Below are positions 1 through 8,740 of a stretch of DNA of 16,211 bases, piece by piece. Source of the DNA: Smittium culicis (lineage: Eukaryota > Kickxellomycota > Harpellomycetes > Harpellales > Legeriomycetaceae). Position 1 is the first letter of the stretch. The number at the start of each line of letters is the position of its first letter. Position numbers and translations under genes: made by a program. The stretch lies in the NCBI GenBank assembly GCA_001970855.1, contig LSSN01001073.1:1-16211 (forward strand), written 5' to 3'. Under the pieces are notes generated by a model. It saw only the letters and a program-made list of their open reading frames with translations. It was not told the origin of the DNA and made no database searches.

Positions 1-201
1 AAAATTTCCACTCTTATAGGCCATGGCCCGGATGCACCCATACCAAAGGGTAGAGCGATCGGAGCCACTTTAACCGCTAATTCAGGTGTATCATCAGATG
101 AGATAGTTGCCCATGCCTTTTGGTCAAACTACTCGATCTTTGATACGTATTATCGACTCACAAGGAATTCTTCTAATAACTTGACTGAGTCGATTTTATA
201 A
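1..201 (+). CDS. Tyrosine recombinase (YR transposon), C-terminal end, 5' partial
   Basis: Frame 1 is open from the first base to TAA at 199-201 (66 codons); the start lies outside the window. The residues match the end of a tyrosine recombinase catalytic domain, which breaks and rejoins DNA through a tyrosine. Arg18 sits in 'KGRAIGATL', His38 and Trp41 in 'HAFWSN', and a double Tyr at 50-51 in 'FDTYYRL'. The spacing Arg-23-Trp-9-Tyr equals that of Cre (R292, W315, Y324), so Tyr50 is the likely nucleophile. The His expected three residues before the Arg is a Pro (Pro15). The GC content is higher than the DNA downstream, as expected for a transposon gene. DIRS-like retrotransposons and Cryptons carry such enzymes; the class cannot be told from this fragment. 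Palindromic repeats start 8 bp after the stop and may be the element's end. Confidence 0.75.
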   Translation, partial: KISTLIGHGPDAPIPKGRAIGATLTANSGVSSDEIVAHAFWSNYSIFDTYYRLTRNSSNNLTESIL

Positions 202-209
202 TTTGAAGT

Positions 210-311
210 AACTTAATATGTCTCCTATTTGATGTATAATGTTAGAATTAATCGAGCCCTTTAGGGCGACGATTAATTCATATTATACGAAAATAGGAGA
301 CATATTAAGTT
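210..311. repeat. 102-bp palindromic element (copy 1, complete)
   Basis: The outer arms 210-230 and 291-311 are perfect reverse complements over 21 bp. Inside, GTATAAT-type segments pair with a small bulge, then GAATTAATCG (245-254) pairs with CGATTAATTC (270-279), and the tip GCCC-TTTA-GGGC (256-267) closes the hairpin. The whole element can fold into one long hairpin. It lies 8 bp after the recombinase stop codon. I see no clear target-site duplication. It could be a MITE or the terminal structure of the recombinase-bearing element. Confidence 0.85.
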
Positions 312-465
312 CCACCCACCGTCCCATTTACCTTTGCTGAAAGATGATAAGGATATCTCTAAACTGTACTGCACAGTCTTTAACATAAAATTTTTTTAGT
401 TCAATATTTCACTTTATTTTATTGGTTTAGATTTTCGGTTTAGTTTTACCCAATAAGATGGTAAC

Positions 466-539
466 ACTTAATATGTCTCCTATTTTCGTATAATATGAAT
501 TAATCGTCGCCCTAAAGGGCTCGATTAATTCTAACATTA
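466..539. repeat. Palindromic element, copy 2: inverted and truncated
   Basis: These 74 bp equal the reverse complement of 237-310 of copy 1, including the central GCCC/GGGC hairpin (stem arms 497-506 and 522-531). The identity ends at about 539, so the last outer arm of roughly 27 bp is missing or diverged beyond recognition. With copy 1 this makes a 74-bp inverted repeat flanking a 155-bp spacer (311-465). The spacer has no gene that I can recognise; one frame is open for about 28 codons (314-399) without similarity to anything I know. Confidence 0.85.
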
Positions 540-540
540 A

Positions 541-1586
541 ACCAAAATATTCAGATATTAGATGAATAAACCTCCTTGTATCAATCTTTCTAGACCGTTA
601 TTATCTTGATCCAGAATATTATTAGTTTGAAGATAACTACCATCTATATCAAATTTTAAATACGAATATAAAAATATGTTTTATAATATCTAATATCCAT
701 AGAAATCCGATGATAATCATTATAATCCCATGCATAATGTATATAGTATTAAATTTTACCAAATTAAACCATCTTGTATCCAATATGGCTACATCACAAT
801 CACATTGAAAAGCTCAAAAATACTCAACAAAGCTCAAAAAAGCTCAATTCAGTGAAAAATTATCCATAACATCTCAGGTATAAAAAAAAATACGAAAAAA
901 ATTCCTATTTCATCTCGCAATTCACGACTAAATTTCATGTTTATTCAGTAATCGTATCACCAGAATAAAGCGTATCAATAAAACCTAAATCACATAAAAC
1001 GCTTTAATAAAACCTAAATCTTATTTATTTCGAGAAAATCAAATCACAGATTTGACAAATAAAAAATCCACAGAAACAAGTTAAAACCACATGAAAAAAG
1101 TAAAAATTCCATAAAAATCATTTAAAATTCTCAATAGTAAAATCATAGAATCATAATAAAACTATATAATTTTGGTAATTGATATCGAGATTAAATTAGT
1201 TATGCTTCTAAAAGCATCAGAGTTTCATTTAGAAATCCAAAAATGATATTTATCAAAAATCTTAAACAAATCGAGAAATTTCAATTTAATCTTCTAAACC
1301 CGGAAATACTTACATATCATAGCTTGACATCTACTAGTGTTAATGTATTAAAAGGAAATAAATTTTTGCAAAAAAAATGAAAATTTAATTTAAATTTTTG
1401 AATTTAGGTTAAATTTTTATTCAATACTATTAATTATTTATGAATTTAATTTAGATGGTAAAACGTTAGAATTACAACATGCATTGACATTTTTATATGA
1501 ATCCTATGTACCTATTTACTTGCTCAAAAAATTAATGAAGTTGTTCAAAATTATTAAAATCTAATTCCAAAATTAAAATAATGAAT
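541..1586. other. AT-rich intergenic region, doubtful reverse-strand coding remnants
   Basis: There is no convincing gene. On the minus strand, 813-649 is open for 54 codons and contains a hydrophobic stretch with 'HGIIMIIIGFLW'. In the next frame 680-558 is open for 40 codons, with a less AT-biased composition (many D, G, Q, L), and ends in TAA at 560-558. Two overlapping frames could be one decayed gene, but open frames of this size also arise by chance at this composition. A 15-bp direct repeat (AATAAAACCTAAATC) occurs at 977-991 and 1006-1020. Confidence 0.3.
811..850. repeat. 10-bp tandem repeat, about 4 units
   Basis: Four consecutive decamers share one pattern: AGCTCAAAAA (811 and 831), TACTCAACAA (821) and AGCTCAATTC (841). 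It is a short degenerate minisatellite in AT-rich DNA. No function is apparent. Confidence 0.6.
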
Positions 1587-1599
1587 TATATATATATAA
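1587..1599 (+). promoter_or_regulatory. Possible TATA box of the protease gene
   Basis: An alternating TATATATATATAA run lies about 140 bp before the protease ATG. It is a plausible core promoter element, but such runs are common in this AT-rich DNA, so support is weak. Confidence 0.25.
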
Positions 1600-1739
1600 C
1601 AAAACTAATATAAAAAGAGAGAGAAATCAGTGTTTTTTATTTTAAAAATCAAATTAGGAGTATCAAAAGCTAAATATCCCTAACAATATCAATTCGACAG
1701 TAATAATCAGTAAATTCTAAAAGTTAAAACTTGATAAAA

Positions 1740-2892
1740 ATGATTTTTTCAAGATTTATTTCAGTGAGCATTCTTTGTGCAGAGTTCGCAATGTCTTTTT
1801 ACACAGGAACTGGAGGTGAAATCAAAGTTCAATCAAGTAACACAACGGAACTCAGAAAAAGAATTGCTGGCGGGACTGAGGCAAATTTTAAAGAATTCCC
1901 GTTCGCTGTATCTATATTTGATAAAAATGGTCACCAATGTGGAGGTAACTCTTTTATCAAATAACGTAGTTCTAACAGCTGCTCATTGTTTGGAGGAGCC
2001 TAGTGGTGATAAATTCGTTAAAAGAAATGTAAAAAAACTTTTTGTTAGATTTGGAGGCATTTATTCGACGAATAAAAATAAAAATAAAATGAAGATAAAG
2101 TCAATCCACACTCACAAAGATTACGACACAAATAAAACTCTTTACGATATCGGAATTATTTTTCTAGAAAAAGGTATCACTTCAAAGCAGGAAAAAAAGC
2201 TTGGGATTGAGTATGCAAAGATTTTCAATCATCCAGTTATAAAAAATATGAAAACTTTAGCTATAGGATGGGGAAGTCGATTTGGTGGTGGAAAAGTTTC
2301 TGATAAACTGATTGTCACAGACATTGTAACTTCTCAACATAATCTTTGTATTTATTTTAATGATTTTCATGAAGATAATAATAAAAATAGTATATGCGCA
2401 ATTAATACTGATAATAAAGGTATTTGTAACGGTGACTCCGGAGGGCCTCTATTATATAATGAAGAAAAGCCGGATTCAAAAAAAGCTAAAAAAGCAGTTG
2501 TTGGTGTCTCATTAAGAATTAATGGTCCAGATTTTGGAAAAACTAAATGTGAGGACAAGGAAACAATTAACTATTTTGCTAATACTTTCTACCACCTAGA
2601 CTGGATATCAATTACTTCTGGCATACCTAGAAGTGACCTTGTATACTACTCTGAAAATAAAAAAAACCTTAAAAATACATATCAAATCAATCCTAACCCA
2701 CTTAAAAATGAACCTAAAGGTGGTACAAATACCATAACTGAAACCAAAAATCAAGCCAGTACTATAACCAGTACCACAACTAATACCATTAGCCAAAAAA
2801 GTACCGGACTCAGTATCAAAACTAAAACCATTACTAGCACTAAAGCTACAACTATGGGTAACACAAATACCAATATCATTCCCAAAAATTGA
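1740..2892 (+). pseudogene. Secreted S1 (chymotrypsin-like) serine protease with a +1 frameshift
   Basis: The likely ATG is 1740 (AAA before it); a signal peptide spans about residues 1-19. A propeptide ends in 'LRKR' and the mature chain would begin 'IAGG' (42-45), the usual activation site. The first frame runs through 'HQCGG' and stops at TAA 1962. The rest lies one base ahead, in the frame of 1948-2892: 'LTAAHC' (His codon 1984), Asp in 'YDIGII' (codon 2146), Ser in 'CNGDSGGP' (codon 2437), and 'YHLDWI' closing the domain. Skipping one base gives exactly the chymotrypsin spacing from Cys42 to His57, so the break looks like a one-base insertion. The position equivalent to 189 is Gly (codon 2419), not the Asp of trypsin, so Arg/Lys specificity is unlikely. 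A Thr/Asn/Lys-rich tail of about 90 residues follows, probably a glycosylated linker, without a GPI-type hydrophobic end. Combined length would be about 383 residues. A 25-nt intron (1945-1969, GT..AG) would also restore frame but would remove a conserved beta strand. Pseudogene, assembly error and programmed frameshift all remain possible. Confidence 0.85.
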
Positions 2893-3274
2893 TCAAATCT
2901 ATTTTAAAATACGAAATCAAGCTACATCAGAAATAATAGAAAATTGTTAATTTTGATGGGAATAATATAGCTTTTCAACAAACATTTTTTACTTAGTAAA
3001 AACTTTGATTTTTTTTCTTGTAGAATTATTATTAATAAAGCGGATAAAAAATTTGATTATAAGACAAACGGTGCTTTAAAGAATATTTCATTCGTGTAAA
3101 TTATTGGATTTCAAATTTATACTTGAATATATTAACTGCGTTGCGAGTCTATTTTTCATAGCATAAAAATGGCTAATATTGTATAGAGGATTGGTTTTTG
3201 GCGAGAAAAATTATTTTTATATTCTATAAGATCTAAATAATAATTAATTAATATTAATTCATGTAAATATAAAA
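2893..3274. other. 3' flank of the protease gene, no gene seen
   Basis: AT-rich DNA between the protease stop and the LINE fossil. It holds a pyrimidine tract ending in TAG (3010-3023) that resembles a 3' splice site, and an AATAAA. No open frame of note follows the splice-like site. Confidence 0.4.
3034..3039 (+). terminator. Possible polyadenylation signal (AATAAA) of the protease gene
   Basis: AATAAA lies 142 bp after the protease TGA, a reasonable distance for a 3' UTR. The hexamer is frequent by chance in this DNA, so this is only a candidate. Confidence 0.3.
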
Positions 3275-3600
3275 AGCGCCCAGCGGATAATAAAATTCCG
3301 CACTCAATATAAAAACGGTCAAATTATAATCACGATAGTCAACCGGAAACGAAGAAATAACCGGTCTGCCATCCACCGGTAGATGGTAGAGCGGAAAATC
3401 AGAAATAAAGGCAACTGGGTTGACCTCAAAGTAATGTATCCAGACGTGTAGCTGATCCTTCAGGAAATTGGAAAAATACGCACGGGCATGTTCTATATGA
3501 GTGCCCAGAACACTTATACCGAAAGTTTAACTGATTCGCCAGCTCCATTTCTAAGTGCGGGATAATGTCAATAAGTGGGGAGTTGACCACTGATATGACA
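3275..3600 (+). mobile_element. LINE fossil: rearranged fragments of the C-terminal region and RT
   Basis: From 3275 to about 3500 the sequence aligns codon by codon, without indels, with 4809-5034 of the LINE downstream, for example 'ITIV.RKRRNNRS' and 'GNWVDL..MYP'. It then jumps about 65 bp and resumes at 'AQNTYT' (3506-3523, matching 5099-5116). A second piece, 3549-3600, matches RT positions 4284-4335 ('SKCGIM.ISGE.TTDMT'). The pieces are on the same strand but in the wrong order, C-terminal part first, so this is a scrambled or doubly inserted relic. In-frame TAG codons occur at 3380 and 3449. The codon matching the amber stop at 4854 of the other copy is CAA here. It is more AT-shifted than the other copies, which suggests greater age. 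Confidence 0.85.
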
Positions 3601-3601
3601 C

Positions 3602-3615
3602 CTCTCTCTCTCTCT
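3602..3615. repeat. (CT)7 microsatellite
   Basis: Seven CT units directly follow the end of the second LINE fossil fragment. It may mark the junction of that insertion. Confidence 0.7.
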
Positions 3616-3905
3616 TAGAAAAGTTTTTCTTGGGCGAGCCAATAGGATTAGAGAATAGATAAATTTTTTATTTCGTATCTACTATTCACTTGTTTTATGC
3701 CGTTACCAAATAAAATTGACTATAACCTTTAAACGTCTAGTCTATCGACTTTAGTTTATTAATTCAGCTAATTTGATCTTTTCAATAGCTACATTTTGGT
3801 ACAAGTTTGGTCTCTGTAGACAAAGTTTAACTATTGAATTAGATTAAAAATGCCCAAGCTTGGTGCACGGTTTTAATTATCCAAATCGAAAAAATAAACT
3901 ATAAT
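3616..3905. other. Intergenic DNA upstream of the truncated LINE
   Basis: No gene is seen. An 8-bp inverted repeat, TTCAATAG and CTATTGAA, encloses about 40 bp near 3781-3838 and could form an imperfect hairpin. The 5'-truncated LINE begins at the end of this stretch. Confidence 0.3.
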
Positions 3906-5132
3906 ATGGACACCCCCCCCCACATGGCCGTACTGCATAAACTGAAATCAGTGGGCATTGGGGGCAAACTCCTCAATATTATCAAGGGCATGTATGATGC
4001 CCCGAAAATCGCAGTTAGAGTTGGAAATGAAGTTTCCAAACCCACTGAATACCTCTGTGGAGTGCGACAAGGGTGCCCAGCCTCGCCGATACTCTTCGAT
4101 TTTTATATCAATGGTATATTTAAGGGCGTACGAGGTGTGCAGGTGCCTGGGCTCACCTCACGCATACCTGGACTACTGTTTGCCGACGATGCCGTGCTAT
4201 TGGCCGAATCATCAGCGGAGCTACAAGATGCACTGAACACCATAACCGAATGGTCGGACACTTGGGAAATGGCTGTGAATGCCTCCAAGTGCGGGATAAT
4301 GACGATAAGCGGGGAGATGACTACTGATATGACCCTGCAGGGCCAAAAAGTCGACTCCACCGACCAGTACACCTACTTGAGCTATATTATGAATAGCAAG
4401 CGGGATGTATCTGGGACGATCAAAAACAACAAGAGTAAGGTCAGGGAGGCTGTATACACTGCTTACAGCTTCCTGAGACGGTCTGATGTGCTCACAGCAC
4501 TAAAAATCAAGTTCATCAATTCGGTACTGATGCCGATTGGATGTTACGGTGGGGAGACATTTGGCATGAGTGAAGCCAGATGCAAACCCATACAGTCAGA
4601 AATCGATAAGGCAATCCGAATGGTTGCCAATGTCGGAAAATCAGCCGCCATGGAACGTATCAGGGATGAACTGGGCATAAGCTCAGTGTTCATGCGCACC
4701 AGCACAGCCCGTGAGCGTGCATACCATAAGTGGCCAACGTTAAAAACATGGATCGCTGACCTCATCAAGGCACCGATGAAGGCCCGGATGGCCACCTGGG
4801 TGACCGGGAGCGCCCGGTGGATCAAAAAATTTTGCTCTCAAGATTCAAATGGTTAGACTATCATCACGATAGTCGACCGGAAACGACGAAATAACCGGTC
4901 TGTCATCAAACAGTTGACGGCGGATCAGAAAATCGGCAAAAAAGGAAACTGGGTTGACCTTCAAGCTATGTATCCGGAACTGAAGTTGGGCCTTCAGGAC
5001 ATTGGGAAAATGTGTATGGGCACATTCCAGACTGCCGAGCGCCTGTCTAATATGAAAATCGTAGACCAAAAATTCAAAATTTTTGAACGGCATCCGCGTG
5101 CTCAGAACACTTACACTTCGAATTATAAGTGA
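3906..5132 (+). pseudogene. Non-LTR retrotransposon reverse transcriptase, 5'-truncated, one amber stop
   Basis: An open frame runs from ATG 3906 to TAG 4854-4856 (316 codons), and the same frame continues open to TGA 5130-5132. The ATG belongs to the insertion junction, not to the element. RT motifs in order: 'GVRQGCPASP' (52-61, motif B), 'LLFADDAVLL' (90-99, catalytic Asp pair), 'WEMAVNASKCGIM' (120-132), and 'YTYLSY' (155-160, normally YLG). A thumb-like region with 'YGGETFGM' follows, then the C-terminal region 'GNWVDL..MYPELKLGL'. The endonuclease and RT motifs 0-A are missing, so no activity is possible. The tail stops at 'AQNTYT' without the Cys/His knuckle that often ends such ORF2 proteins. 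The related fossil upstream has CAA where this copy has TAG, so the stop is probably a point mutation. G+C is near 50%, far above the flanks. Confidence 0.9.
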
Positions 5133-5145
5133 TTCAAAATCTCCC
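3917..5145 (+). mobile_element. LINE (non-LTR) copy, 5'-truncated
   Basis: The left edge is the point where similarity to the second copy begins: 3917 aligns with 16101, just after the 'YDRVP' of RT motif A. It lies in a run of nine C where the other copy has five. Truncation at the 5' end is the usual outcome of incomplete target-primed reverse transcription. The right edge is uncertain: the coding frame ends at 5132, base composition falls back to AT-rich soon after, and no poly(A) tail or target-site duplication is clear. About 109 bp shared with the copy at 16101-16209 differ at only about four bases, which implies recent activity of the family. Confidence 0.8.
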
Positions 5146-8100
5146 TTGAACAAAATACTAGTGAATATGGAGCTACTAGAATGTTGAAGCGAGTAAAATT
5201 AAAAATATATTTTTAATATTAGTTTTTTATATAATTATAATTATAATTATTTTTATTTATAATCTATAATATTTATTTTTATTATAGTGGCATGTGACCT
5301 CTCATAATTATTAATAATTCGGATTAAATCAATTATATGACCTAGTGTACCTCTTTCATTGCGCCGTAATGCACAATTGGTTCTATTCTTTAGTGATATT
5401 ATCGGCTGAACTACTTATTATTTTTCAGATTATGATTGTAGATTTCAGACCGTCAGTGTAATTAATTTACCTTGAATATTTTTTTAAAAATATCTAAAGC
5501 TTTATAGTCGCTATGTATAATACACTTTAAACTTTTTGTATATTTATCATTTCTAATAATTTTTGCACTGATAAATATAATTATAAAAAATCTATAATAT
5601 TTTCAATATTTCATTAATATTCTATTTAATACACTGAAATATAACAATTCGTTGAGAATTCATAATTTTGATCCAATTCCTGTATTTAATTATTATCTAT
5701 GAATCATGAGGAAACTTTAATCCTATTTATATTTTGATTTATACTATTAGTTTTTTTTATGTGCACAACCGTATTTATTATTTTACCGAATTTTAAAAAT
5801 TTCAACTAAAATAAAAGTTATCGATTTTATTAAAATTTAATCAAAAAATTATATTTGTATAGTAAATTTTTCTTATTATATATATCTTAAACTGCTAATT
5901 ATTTGAAATCCCCCTCCAATCCAAAAGATTATGAGAAAATAAAAAATTAAATAATTCGGTCATCTAATTCGTTTATAATTCTAATAAATCAAATGATTGA
6001 TCTATACCGACTAACTAAGCTCAAATTTACAGATATTATTTAGTATGTCATATTATTATACTATATATAAAAATCCATAAATATATACTTTGGTAAATTA
6101 ATAAAATTATATTACTTCAAATGTATAAATATTTAATATCACTGATTTTCTAATATTTCTTTTTGTCAAAAAAATATAGTTGATGACCTTATAAACCTTA
6201 TAATTATATTTAATTGAAGACCTACTATCAAGAATTAATAACCTGTGTCATAGATTATCAAATAATCTTAATTTTCATTAAAAAATTAATATTCATCATT
6301 AATGGTACCAATATAAGGCTTTACTATATTAATTATTATTGAACTTGAGTAAGTGAAAATTTTTGTGTATGTCATTAATAATTTCAATCATAGTAAAATT
6401 TTTGCGAATTTCTTGGAGATTTTATAACAAATTTGGTATTCTTGTCTATTCTATATTTCATTAAATTGATTATTAATATGTTATATATGGTTTGATTATT
6501 TTTAATTTAGATTTATATCATCACTAAAAAATAAAAATTCATATTTTAACCAAACATTTTATTGAAGTACAAACTTAATGATGAAATACAAGATCAAAAT
6601 TTTATGTCTTAAATTCATCTTTTATGTTTTACTACATAATAAGCAAGTAATTTTTAATTTTCATTATTTTATAAAAGTATTACTCGTCATTTGTAAGCAA
6701 TTTATTCTAAATAAATTATTTTTAAAATAATCGAAATAGTATATATTCATATTTAATTGTCAAAAATTTTTTAAACTCCAATTAAAGCTATGTATCTAGA
6801 TAAAAATATTTTAATTTTGTAAACATATTTCAATGGTATAAAAAAAATTATATTTATAATGAGTATATATACCATAATAATTATAAGTTAAACAATAAGA
6901 ATATGCAAAAAAAAAAAAAATAAAGATAAATATTTAAACTCATATAAATTCATGTGAAATCATAATGGGAATTGTTAATACAATAGGTAATCTGAAATCG
7001 ATTAATGGATGCTTAAAACCTTTTATTAATCAACATATATTTATAATTATAATGTTATTCATATTTTTTTATGCACAACAAATATATAAATTATATTCCC
7101 TATTTAAATTATAATAAATAAGTAAATAATTAAATTAGTTTTAATAAATTGAATGGCTAATAACAAAATAAGGAATAATATTTCATAAAAAATTATTAAG
7201 GCTGATATTCCTAAATTCTCATCGCAAATATAAAATATTAATATTTAATAGCTTAGGGAAAAGATAAATTGATATTAAAAATTAAAAAATGTAATCATAT
7301 CCTGACATAGATAAAAATCTTGTAAATAAATAAATATATCTCATTAAAAATTTCATTGATTTTATATATTGTCTTCTAAATAAATAAGCGAGAATATTAA
7401 AATTAAAAATTTTATTATTTTACATAAATTCAAGGAAAAAAAGCTAACAAGTCAATCGAAAAGTTTTTTATTTATTTTGAAATAAATCTTCCTAATAAAA
7501 AAAAAAGTCAATCGAAAAATAAATTCCAATAATATATACGTCATCAATAAATTGTTAATTTTTTAGCTTTAAAATCTTATGAACAAAATATAAATAAACC
7601 AAATAGCGCTAATATGATTTGTTTTTCAATAAATGCTTGGAATTTATCAACATTCCATAAATTAGATCTAGATATGAGAAATTAATTGAAAAATATTGCA
7701 TGAATTATAAAAAATTTATAAATTGCGAAAAATTGATTAAGCAACCTTCTGAAACGAGATAATCTCAGCCACAAACATAAAATGAACATAATTTTTATAT
7801 CTGAATATATATAAATAAAATTAATGATATAAATCAGATTTTTTATTCAAAAAAACTAAAAATAATTTTTAGAAAGCTTAATTCTAATAATTAATGATTT
7901 TTTTAAAAGAAGGTTGCAAATTATACAAAATTAAGCTGAAATAAAATATTTTCAGAGTGTAAAATCTCTGTGATAATATATGCTATGATAATCAAAAGAA
8001 ATTCCTGCCAAAATAAACATAATTTATCTATTATACTCACATGAAATGAATAATTGTATATTTTAAAGACATTTTATAAGCTATTCCCTAATCTATTAGA

Positions 8101-8590
8101 GCTTTAACCTCAAAATCTATAATTACATAACATCATTAAAGTACTGAGGAAGAAATAGAATTAATATGGGATGATTAATTTATAATTTAATTCGAATCCG
8201 ATGTCTAAATTTACTATAATGAAGGTTATTAAATAAAATGAACCTCAAAATAATTTTATGCCAGCAATGATTTGAGTTATTAAAAATTGAAAATATTCCA
8301 TTTAATAAAGATAAAATTCCTAATGAATATATTTCCAATCTAGGGTTATTTATAACCTTTTTAAATTAAAATACTCGGTAAGCCATAATAGGACTCAGAT
8401 TATTAAAAATTGAAAATTATTTGGGCTGCCTAAAAGGAAAATTTGAAAAAAAATCCGATTTTAAAGCTGAATTAGATAGTTTATTCATTAGAGAACAAAA
8501 TTCAATCACATTAAAATAAATTCAAAATATTGTAGAAAGAATAGAAGCATGCTATGCACAGAATCACTCTAGAATTTTATGGACCATTAC
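5146..8590. other. AT-rich intergenic desert
   Basis: I see no gene on either strand. Base composition is mostly 15-20% G+C. A run of 14 A lies at 6907-6920. GCAACCTTCT (7742-7751) and its reverse complement AGAAGGTTGC (7909-7918) form a distant 10-bp inverted repeat, and the same decamer recurs near 13280. These may be remains of old dispersed repeats. Confidence 0.4.
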
Positions 8591-8690
8591 GGAATACAGT
8601 GGAACATCAAAGAAAATATTGGAATACAATGTAAACTATTGGAACAACAAAGAACATCATAGAAAATTTTGGAATACAATGGAATTTTAT
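8591..8690. repeat. Degenerate 10-bp-period tandem repeat
   Basis: Ten decamers in register vary around GGAATACAAT / GGAACATCAA / AGAAAATATT. GGAATACA(A/G)T begins at 8591, 8621 and 8671, and GGAACA(T/A)CAA at 8601 and 8641. It is a higher-order array of related decamers or pentamers. No coding frame fits it. Confidence 0.7.
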
Positions 8691-8710
8691 CCATAGATTA
8701 TTTACAGTCG

Positions 8711-8740
8711 CTTATAGAACCTTATAGAACCTTATAGAAC
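8711..8740. repeat. Perfect 10-bp tandem repeat, 3 units
   Basis: CTTATAGAAC is repeated three times without change. It lies 20 bp after the degenerate decamer array and may belong to the same unstable locus. Confidence 0.85.

Noticed and set aside
1777..1947. Reading the protease from a GTG at 1777 as an alternative start
   Set aside because: That stretch is the out-of-frame shadow of the signal peptide and propeptide. The real N-terminus lies in the other frame.
1945..1969. A 25-nt GT..AG intron that would restore the protease frame
   Set aside because: It would remove the conserved strand between Cys42 and His57, whereas skipping one base gives the exact family spacing. The intron would also be unusually short.
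2367..2796. Minus-strand open frames inside the protease gene
   Set aside because: They are shadows of the sense coding sequence, without signals or family features.
2858..3023. Possible intron (GTAACA donor, pyrimidine tract and TAG acceptor) leading to a last protease exon
   Set aside because: The joined frame ends after about 17 unremarkable residues and gives neither a domain nor a membrane anchor.
3958..4825. Other-frame and minus-strand open frames over the LINE
   Set aside because: They overlap the well-supported RT frame and exist because the element is richer in G+C.
4845..5153. Minus-strand 102-codon frame
   Set aside because: It lies opposite the LINE C-terminal coding region, which aligns codon by codon with the upstream fossil.
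6907..6920. Run of 14 A as a retrotransposon poly(A) tail
   Set aside because: No element-like sequence lies upstream; A runs are expected at this composition.
8191..8200. TTCGAATCC-like T-loop sequence
   Set aside because: There is no paired stem or cloverleaf around it.
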